DNA from: Chitinophagaceae bacterium
GTDB lineage: Bacteria; Bacteroidota; Bacteroidia; Cytophagales; Cytophagaceae
Length of the DNA: 37,155 bases
Direction of reading: 5' to 3'
NCBI GenBank assembly: GCA_028288365.1
Contig: JAQBNU010000085.1
Location: 1 to 37,155 of the forward strand
Shown here: one piece after another, positions 31,785 through 37,155 of the stretch
Layout of the letters: every line of letters starts with the position of its first letter
How positions within the stretch are numbered: the first letter of the stretch is position 1
Made by a program: the position numbers and the translations under genes
Notes under the pieces: generated by a model
What the model was told of the DNA's origin: nothing
The model's database searches: none
The model's input: the letters and a program-made list of their open reading frames with translations, nothing else

Positions 31785-31823
31785 TTATAAAAATAAAAAC
31801 CCCGATCAGACGATCGGGGTTTT
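31785..31823 (-). terminator. Rho-independent terminator of sodA
   Basis: AAAACCCCGATC (31796-31807), loop AGAC, GATCGGGGTTTT (31812-31823): a perfect 12-bp stem. The minus-strand product is followed by a T-rich run (complement of 31785-31799). It starts 27 bases past the sodA stop at 31850. Its A/T-flanked symmetry may let it act in both directions. Confidence 0.92.
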
Positions 31824-31849
31824 GTTATACTACCTAAGGGTAGAAATAA

Positions 31850-32461
31850 TTACTTTGTCGCTTTCGCCAACAACTCATTGACTTTGGTCCAGTTCACGAC
31901 GTTCCAGAAGGCAGCGATATAATCCGGGCGACGGTTTTGGTATTTCAAGTAATAAGCATGTTCCCATACATCTAAACCTAGGATTGGCGTGCCTTTTACT
32001 TCGGCTACATCCATCAAAGGATTGTCTTGATTAGGAGTAGAAGTGATAGCTAACGAACCGTCTTCTTTCACGATCAACCATGCCCATCCTGATCCGAAAC
32101 GAGTTGCGCCGGCATTGGCAAACTCTTCTTTGAATTTATCGAATGATGTGAAGGCTTTATTGATGGCTTCAGCTACAGCACCGGTTGGTGCACCTCCACC
32201 TGATGGAGAAAGTAAAGTCCAGAACAACGAATGGTTGTAATGTCCACCTCCGTTGTTTCTAATAGCAGCAGAAGTTTTGCTGATGTTTTTCAACAGTTCT
32301 TCCAAAGACTTATTTGCCCAGTCAGAACCTTCTAATGCTTTGTTCAGGTTGGTTACATAAGCGTTATGGTGTTTACCATGGTGGATCTCCATGGTAGCTT
32401 GATCAATGTTGGGCTCTAATGCATTGCTTGCATAAGGAAGAGCAGGTAATTCAAATGCCAT
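31850..32461 (-). CDS. sodA: Superoxide dismutase, Mn-type (Fe/Mn family)
   Basis: 203 residues. Metal ligands are in place: H27 (MEIHHGKHH), H76 ([11 protein letters not shown]), D163 and H167 ([15 protein letters not shown]). GGGH before the second ligand and the NQD at residues 143-145 (Gln at the active site on the C-terminal domain) are the Mn-type arrangement; Fe-type enzymes usually carry the Gln in the N-terminal domain instead. Cambialistic use of either metal cannot be excluded from sequence. No signal peptide, so cytoplasmic. It stands alone with its own terminator; I found no convincing TAnnTTTG promoter upstream. tadA ends 55 bases upstream. Confidence 0.96.
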   Translation of the reverse strand: MAFELPALPYASNALEPNIDQATMEIHHGKHHNAYVTNLNKALEGSDWANKSLEELLKNISKTSAAIRNNGGGHYNHSLFWTLLSPSGGGAPTGAVAEAINKAFTSFDKFKEEFANAGATRFGSGWAWLIVKEDGSLAITSTPNQDNPLMDVAEVKGTPILGLDVWEHAYYLKYQNRRPDYIAAFWNVVNWTKVNELLAKATK

Positions 32462-32516
32462 AGTTGTATGTGGGTTTTTAAGTGAAATAATTTATTGTGC
32501 GATGTTCAAAGGTATA

Positions 32517-32963
32517 TTAATTTCTAAGTTTAGTAAAGAATTCTTTTAACAGTTCTTCCGATTCTGTGGCATACAATCCAGACAAAATTTGTGCCGAAGG
32601 ATGCACGATACTTTTGTTGAAGAAAGAGTAACCACGTTTCACATCGTGTGCACCGTATACTATTTTGGGAATCTGCGCCCAGAATGTCGCTCCTGCGCAC
32701 ATGCAACAAGGTTCTAGTGTGATGTACAATGTACATTCATTCAGGTATCTTGATCCTAAATAATTGCAGGCCGCTGTGATGGCCAGTACTTCTGCATGTG
32801 CCGTGGGATCTTTCAACTGTTCGGTTTGATTGTGTGCACGCGCAATGATGCGGTCTTTGCACACCACGACTGCCCCAACCGGCATCTCGTCCTGATCGAA
32901 TGCTTTGCGCGCTTCTTTCAAGGCTTCGCGCATGTAGTGTTCATCACTTTGAACCGTTAGCAT
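32517..32963 (-). CDS. tadA: tRNA-specific adenosine deaminase
   Basis: 148 residues. The zinc/catalytic motif HAE (H56, E58) lies in TAHAEVLAI, and PCCMCAGA gives the two Zn cysteines (C86, C89). TadA converts A34 of tRNA-Arg(ACG) to inosine; this tRNA is not in the window. Its start overlaps the end of the upstream putative lipoprotein gene by 20 bases. Ordinary in length and motifs; other cytidine/guanine deaminases of the same fold are the only alternative and look less likely, given the ALKEARKAFDQDEMPVGAVVV start. Confidence 0.93.
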   Translation of the reverse strand: MLTVQSDEHYMREALKEARKAFDQDEMPVGAVVVCKDRIIARAHNQTEQLKDPTAHAEVLAITAACNYLGSRYLNECTLYITLEPCCMCAGATFWAQIPKIVYGAHDVKRGYSFFNKSIVHPSAQILSGLYATESEELLKEFFTKLRN

Positions 32964-33669
32964 TCTTCTTTTGTGTTTTATTTTTGTTCAGTTGCTCAAG
33001 TACTGTTTTAGGACTTAATCCTCTTACTTCCGGTTGTGCGATACTAGGAATGGATCTACTTGCTCTGTTGGCATTGATGCGAATAGACTTCATGATCTTG
33101 TCCGCCACAGGTTTCCATTGCGCAGCTTCTCCGGATGGAGCGGTAAAGTTGAAGATTAGGATATGGTTGGCATTGCTGGGAATTAGATCACCAGACTCTT
33201 GCAGCGCTTCTACTTTGGTTTGTGCAAGAATGGTGAATTGGAAGTATTGGTACTTGGTTGTTTGGTCAAATGTAGAAATAAATTCAAAGACAGCATAAGG
33301 CCGACCGTTTACATACTCTACGGTGTCTTTTGTAAAGGTTACTTTTTCATAACTTTCTACAATCGTAGACTTATAAATTTTGTGCAACAAGTCAATGTCT
33401 ACACCAGACCATCTGGACTTGCTGATGTTCAGGCCGAAGTCAACGGTTCTGTCTAAGCTGGTATAAAAGGATACTGGTTTTTTAGTAGAAGGATATCGTT
33501 GTCCAATGTCATCGTCTGACATGGGTAAAAAATCTTTTGGAAGCAAAATATTGATGCCATCTACCAAAGTAACGTTGTGCATTTTAGGAACATCCGAACA
33601 CAAGAGGAAGAAGGCGAATAGGCCAATGCATAGGATAGATGAAAGATTGGGGTATGCTGTTTTTCTCAT
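32944..33669 (-). CDS. Conserved-type hypothetical protein, probably exported (possible lipoprotein)
   Basis: 241 residues that I do not assign to a family. A hydrophobic N-terminal segment (about residues 11-23) ends in FFLLC-S at Cys24, which may be a lipobox. The mature part (residues ~35-200) reads like a small alpha/beta domain: GINILLPKDFLPMSDDDI, VDFGLNISKSRW, EYVNGRPYAVFEFIST, YQYFQFTILAQ and HILIFNFTAPS, similar in look to PsbP/DcrB-like folds. The C-terminus is basic and Asn/Lys-rich (NKNKTQKKNANGSK). It overlaps the start of tadA by 20 bases, so the two are co-transcribed. The upstream gap holds the candidate structured element. Confidence 0.7.
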   Translation of the reverse strand: MRKTAYPNLSSILCIGLFAFFLLCSDVPKMHNVTLVDGINILLPKDFLPMSDDDIGQRYPSTKKPVSFYTSLDRTVDFGLNISKSRWSGVDIDLLHKIYKSTIVESYEKVTFTKDTVEYVNGRPYAVFEFISTFDQTTKYQYFQFTILAQTKVEALQESGDLIPSNANHILIFNFTAPSGEAAQWKPVADKIMKSIRINANRASRSIPSIAQPEVRGLSPKTVLEQLNKNKTQKKNANGSK

Positions 33670-33743
33670 GGGTTAAAGATATTCAAATCTGTTCAGGGAT
33701 TGAAAAAATGGAAAATATATTTGTTTCGAAAACAGATAACAGA

Positions 33744-33853
33744 AGCTCGCTTGCGTGAGGGATAGAAGCGTAAAGCCCGGAGCGAGGCTTTAAGTTGAAT
33801 AATGCATTGCTGTAAGACCCGAGCGAGGACTAGCGGATAGCCCGGCCCGCAGG
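33744..33853. ncRNA. Candidate structured RNA or dispersed palindromic element
   Basis: A ~110-base GC-richer block inside an otherwise AT-rich 322-base gap (33670-33991) that has no ORF of note. It holds three hairpin-capable units: CTCGC-TTGC-GTGAG (33746-33759), TAAAGCC...GGCTTTA (33771-33777 with 33786-33792), and AGACC...GGACT with one mismatch (33815-33829 region). The loops of the last two share C-C-G-(G)-AGCGAGG. The block is flanked by two GGATAG elements (GGGATAGAAGCG and AGCGGATAGCCC). I recall that blocks of this type recur in many Bacteroidota intergenic regions, but I cannot verify a family here; 6S-type or REP-like identity is possible. The strand is unresolved. Confidence 0.5.
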
Positions 33854-33962
33854 AACATTTGCCATTAAATCTGCAATAACAATAGCCTCTATCTCAAACG
33901 AAAAACGAAATAAATCTTACTTAAATACCCTTCCGGTAATTTTTATTCCCATTATACTGTTA

Positions 33963-33970
33963 TATGTTTG
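33963..33970 (+). promoter_or_regulatory. Candidate -7 promoter element for dapF
   Basis: TATGTTTG is an exact TAnnTTTG match 21 bases before the dapF ATG. The upstream -33 box is not evident (ATTTTTA at the expected distance), so the call is tentative. Confidence 0.4.
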
Positions 33971-33991
33971 TAGCACTAATACAGGCGGATT

Positions 33992-34768
33992 ATGAATGTT
34001 GGTTTTTACAAATACCAGGGCACAGGCAACGATTTTATATTGATTGACGATCGGCAAAACCAATTTCCGTTGGGTAATGTCGCTTTGATTGAACACCTCT
34101 GCCACCGCCGATTTGGCATAGGAGCCGATGGATTGATTTTATTACGCAATCATTCTTCTTCTGATTTTGAAATGTTGTACCACAATTCAGATGGAAAGAT
34201 TGGTTCCATGTGTGGAAATGGAGGAAGAGCAACGGTTCAGTTTGCACATGACCTTGGAGTAATAGGTGACAAAACGACCTTTATGGCAGCCGATGGATTG
34301 CATGAGGCTTATATAAAAGACCATTGGGTGCATTTAAAAATGTCAGATGTGTCAGGTGTAGAAAACAACGAGGGATTCTTTTTTATGAATACCGGTTCTC
34401 CGCATTATGTGGCTTGGGTAGAAAACCTGGATGATTTTCAAGTATTTGAGGAAGGGAAAAAAATCCGTTACAACGACAGGTTCCGCCAGCAGGGTACAAA
34501 CGTCAATTTCATGGAGAAAGATGGCATGGTATTGAAGGTAAGGACTTACGAACGTGGAGTGGAAGATGAGACCTTTTCTTGTGGTACAGGTGTTACAGCT
34601 TGCGCCATTGCTGCGTCCTACAGCGGATCGACTTCACCTGTTCAGATTTCTACAAAAGGCGGGGATTTGGCCGTTTCTTTTGAACGTACAGGAGATGCCT
34701 TTCGGAATATCTACCTGATGGGTCCGGCAAAAAGAGTCTTTGAAGGTACCGTTGAACTGTCTTTATAG
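33992..34768 (+). CDS. dapF: Diaminopimelate epimerase
   Basis: 258 residues. It interconverts LL- and meso-diaminopimelate for peptidoglycan and lysine. The active-site cysteine pair is C74 (GSMCGNGGR) and C197 (FSCGTGVTACA). The N-terminus FYKYQGTGNDFILID and the RRFGIGADGLILL and NTGSPHYV blocks are typical. The start at 33992 gives this motif near residue 6-18, as in the family. It is a single gene between the structured element and secA; secA begins 78 bases downstream. Confidence 0.96.
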   Translation: MNVGFYKYQGTGNDFILIDDRQNQFPLGNVALIEHLCHRRFGIGADGLILLRNHSSSDFEMLYHNSDGKIGSMCGNGGRATVQFAHDLGVIGDKTTFMAADGLHEAYIKDHWVHLKMSDVSGVENNEGFFFMNTGSPHYVAWVENLDDFQVFEEGKKIRYNDRFRQQGTNVNFMEKDGMVLKVRTYERGVEDETFSCGTGVTACAIAASYSGSTSPVQISTKGGDLAVSFERTGDAFRNIYLMGPAKRVFEGTVELSL

Positions 34769-34846
34769 TTGTGGATTGGCCCGAACTTCATGAAAAAAAT
34801 GTAAATTTATACTTCTATTATTTAAGTAGAACAAAGAGAAGCGCAC

Positions 34847-37155
34847 ATGTTAGGTTTTATTAAGAAAGTATTTGGTACAAAGTCAGAGAGAGATGTCAAA
34901 AGACTGTTACCATTCGTGGATGCCACCAATCAGGAATTCGGATTGCTGAAAAATATTTCAGATGATCAGTTGAGAGCGAAGACAGAAGAGTTGAAGAATA
35001 CCATTCGCAAACAATTGGCACGCATCGACCAGGAGTTGAAGGCATTGCACCATAAGATAGCGGATCAACCGGAGTTGACGATCAATCAAAAAGAAGAAAT
35101 TTTTGAAAAGATTGATTTGTTGGAGACCGAGAGAAACACCGAACTGGAAAAAGTATTGTGGGATATTTTGCCGAAAGCATTTGCTGTGGTAAAAGAAACC
35201 GCGCGTCGCTACAAAGAAAATGGAAGTCTGGTCGTAAGTGCTACACCGCATGATCAGCAAATTGCTGCGAAAAAAGCCAATGTGAAAATCAGTGACGGCA
35301 AAGCCACCTGGCACAACAAGTGGATTGCGGCCGGTAATGAAGTGACCTGGGACATGTTGCACTACGATGTGCAGTTGATCGGTGGGATGGTATTGCACGA
35401 AGGAAAAATTTCTGAAATGGCAACGGGTGAAGGTAAGACATTGGTCGCTACACTTCCAGCATACTTAAATGCCTTGGGAGAAAGAGGTGTTCATATTGTA
35501 ACAGTCAACGATTACTTAGCAAAACGTGACAGCGAGTGGATGGCTCCATTGATGGAGTTCCACGGATTGAATGTAGACTGCATCGATAAATACGAGGCAC
35601 ATTCTGACGGAAGAAGAGCAGCGTATGATGCGGCCATAACTTATGGTACCAACACCGAATTTGGTTTTGATTACCTGCGCGACAACATGGCTAGAAACAG
35701 GGACGAGCGTGTACAACGCGGTCACCACTATGCCATGGTCGATGAAGTCGATTCCGTATTGATCGATGATGCGCGTACACCATTGATTATTTCTGGTCCT
35801 GTTCCGAAAGGAGACAAACACGAATTCTACGATTTGAAACCACGTATCTTCCGAGTAGTAGAAGAACAAAAGAAAATGGTCAACGCTTACCTGGTGGAAG
35901 CGAAGAAAAAAATTTCTGAAGGAAATGAAAAAGAAGGAGGTCTGTCTCTATTCCGCGCCTACAGAGGTTTTCCTAAGCACAAGGCATTGATCAAGTACTT
36001 GAGTGAAACGGGTATAAGAGCGGTGCTCCATAAAACAGAAAATGAATACATGCAGGAAAACAGCAAGAGAATGCCTGAGGCAGACGCTCCGCTGTATTTC
36101 ACGATCGATGAAAAACACAACAACGTAGAGTTGACAGATAAAGGTATTGACTTCATCACTGGTGAAGGAGAAGATCCTCATTTGTTTATTCTTCCTGATC
36201 TTTCTATTGGATTGAACAGCATTGAAAAGGATAAGAGTCTTTCAGATGAACAACGTTTGTTGCAGAAAGAAGCATTGATCGACGACTTCAGTTTGAAAAG
36301 CGAACGTGTTCACTCGTTGAATCAATTGTTGAAAGCGTACGCCTTGTTTGAAAAAGATACGGACTACATCATTGTAGAAAACAAAGTAAAGATTGTTGAC
36401 GAGCAGACAGGTCGTGTGATGGAAGGTCGTCGTTATTCAGACGGATTGCATCAGGCGTTAGAAGCAAAAGAAAATGTGAAGGTAGAAGATGCTTCGCAAA
36501 CGTATGCGACAGTGACCTTGCAAAATTATTTCAGAATGTACCATAAACTTTCCGGTATGACCGGTACTGCTGAAACAGAAGCGGGTGAGTTCATGGAGAT
36601 CTACAAACTGGATGTAGTGGTTGTTCCAACCAACAAGCCGACATCAAGAAAAGACGATCAGGATAAAGTATATAAAACTACGCGTGAAAAATACAATGCG
36701 GTAGCAGAAGAAATCGTAGACCTGACGCAGAAAGGCAGACCAGTATTGGTCGGTACAACGTCGGTGGAGATTTCGGAATTGCTGAGTCGTATGTTGAAAA
36801 TGCGTAACGTGAAGCATCAGGTATTGAATGCGAAGCTACACGCCAAAGAAGCAGACGTTGTAGCAGAAGCAGGTAAACCAGGCACCGTAACGATTGCCAC
36901 CAACATGGCCGGTCGTGGTACAGATATTAAATTGACTCCGGAATCGAGAGCCGCTGGAGGTCTTGCCATTGTGGGTACAGAGCGCCATGAATCCCGTCGT
37001 GTCGATAGACAGTTAAGAGGTCGTTCAGGACGTCAGGGTGATCCGGGATCTTCACAATTCTTTGTGAGTTTGGAAGATAACCTGATGCATTTGTTTGGTT
37101 CAGAACGTATCGTGAAGTTGATGGATAGAATGGGCTTGGACGAAGGAGAAGTGAT
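34847..37155 (+). CDS. secA: Preprotein translocase ATPase SecA (5' part, cut by window end)
   Basis: 769 complete codons are visible; the gene runs off the right edge. The ATG at 34847 opens [20 protein letters not shown], the usual SecA start. Seen: [20 protein letters not shown] with Walker A at residues 192-198, [49 protein letters not shown] near residue 299, [43 protein letters not shown] and [18 protein letters not shown]. Between DEVD and the second helicase half, a charged insertion (about residues 345-460) lengthens the protein, as usual in Bacteroidota SecA. It powers export through SecYEG, which delivers the signal-peptide proteins in this window. Confidence 0.97.
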   Translation, partial: MLGFIKKVFGTKSERDVKRLLPFVDATNQEFGLLKNISDDQLRAKTEELKNTIRKQLARIDQELKALHHKIADQPELTINQKEEIFEKIDLLETERNTELEKVLWDILPKAFAVVKETARRYKENGSLVVSATPHDQQIAAKKANVKISDGKATWHNKWIAAGNEVTWDMLHYDVQLIGGMVLHEGKISEMATGEGKTLVATLPAYLNALGERGVHIVTVNDYLAKRDSEWMAPLMEFHGLNVDCIDKYEAHSDGRRAAYDAAITYGTNTEFGFDYLRDNMARNRDERVQRGHHYAMVDEVDSVLIDDARTPLIISGPVPKGDKHEFYDLKPRIFRVVEEQKKMVNAYLVEAKKKISEGNEKEGGLSLFRAYRGFPKHKALIKYLSETGIRAVLHKTENEYMQENSKRMPEADAPLYFTIDEKHNNVELTDKGIDFITGEGEDPHLFILPDLSIGLNSIEKDKSLSDEQRLLQKEALIDDFSLKSERVHSLNQLLKAYALFEKDTDYIIVENKVKIVDEQTGRVMEGRRYSDGLHQALEAKENVKVEDASQTYATVTLQNYFRMYHKLSGMTGTAETEAGEFMEIYKLDVVVVPTNKPTSRKDDQDKVYKTTREKYNAVAEEIVDLTQKGRPVLVGTTSVEISELLSRMLKMRNVKHQVLNAKLHAKEADVVAEAGKPGTVTIATNMAGRGTDIKLTPESRAAGGLAIVGTERHESRRVDRQLRGRSGRQGDPGSSQFFVSLEDNLMHLFGSERIVKLMDRMGLDEGEV

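Noticed and set aside
31850-32461. Iron-type superoxide dismutase
   Set aside because: GGGH at the second ligand and the C-terminal NQD favour the Mn type, though metal flexibility cannot be excluded.
34958-36181. Several minus-strand open frames at the right end
   Set aside because: They are antisense shadows of secA, whose motifs run through the whole region; none has a recognisable domain.

Overview
The window looks like a chromosomal segment of a gliding-type Bacteroidota bacterium, most likely of the Cytophaga lineage. The evidence is: a very large secreted protein ending in a gliding-motility/CHU_C-type (type IX secretion, type B) sorting domain; several small signal-peptide beta-barrels of PorT-like type; a bacterial geranylgeranylglyceryl-phosphate synthase homologue; a phosphosulfolactate synthase homologue; weak Shine-Dalgarno signals; and promoters fitting the Bacteroidota TTTG / TAnnTTTG pattern. 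The genus is inferred, not demonstrated.

Layout. 1-4691 (+): the end of pstC, then pstA, pstB and phoU (phosphate uptake and its signalling), followed closely by an outer-membrane barrel, a small membrane protein and a GGGP-synthase homologue. 4677-10408 (-): an AraC-type regulator, an acyl-CoA dehydrogenase, and a tight panC-panD-flippase/synthase-like membrane protein-rfaE2-Zn peptidase run that ends in a clear terminator. 10434-10492 is a divergent promoter region. 10527-11354 (+) encodes a starch-synthase N-domain protein that lacks the nucleotide-sugar loop. 11401-17143 (-): a PorT-like barrel and the 1669-residue secreted protein. 17279-19243 (-): tRNA-Arg(CCU), hflX and a membrane-anchored cytochrome c. 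19436-24938 (+): a capsule/exopolysaccharide export and control cassette (rmlC, wza-like, wzc-like tyrosine kinase, PHP-type tyrosine phosphatase, SDR epimerase). 25016-30647 (+): TPR protein, phosphosulfolactate synthase-like, DedA, aroE, uvrB. 30803-31567 (+): a strongly expressed-looking barrel with its own promoter and terminator. 31679-31744: an 11/22-bp tandem repeat. 31850-33669 (-): sodA, tadA and a putative lipoprotein. 33744-33853: a candidate structured RNA or dispersed element. 33992-37155 (+): dapF and the first ~769 codons of secA.

Most of the window is conserved housekeeping sequence with good synteny logic; there is no prophage, transposon, CRISPR array or obvious defence island. 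The items that most deserve a second look are the structured intergenic element before dapF, the 11-bp-period repeat near sodA, the degenerate starch-synthase paralogue divergent from panC, the phosphosulfolactate synthase (a possible sulfonolipid precursor enzyme), and the SirB-like/cytochrome c fusion coupled to hflX.
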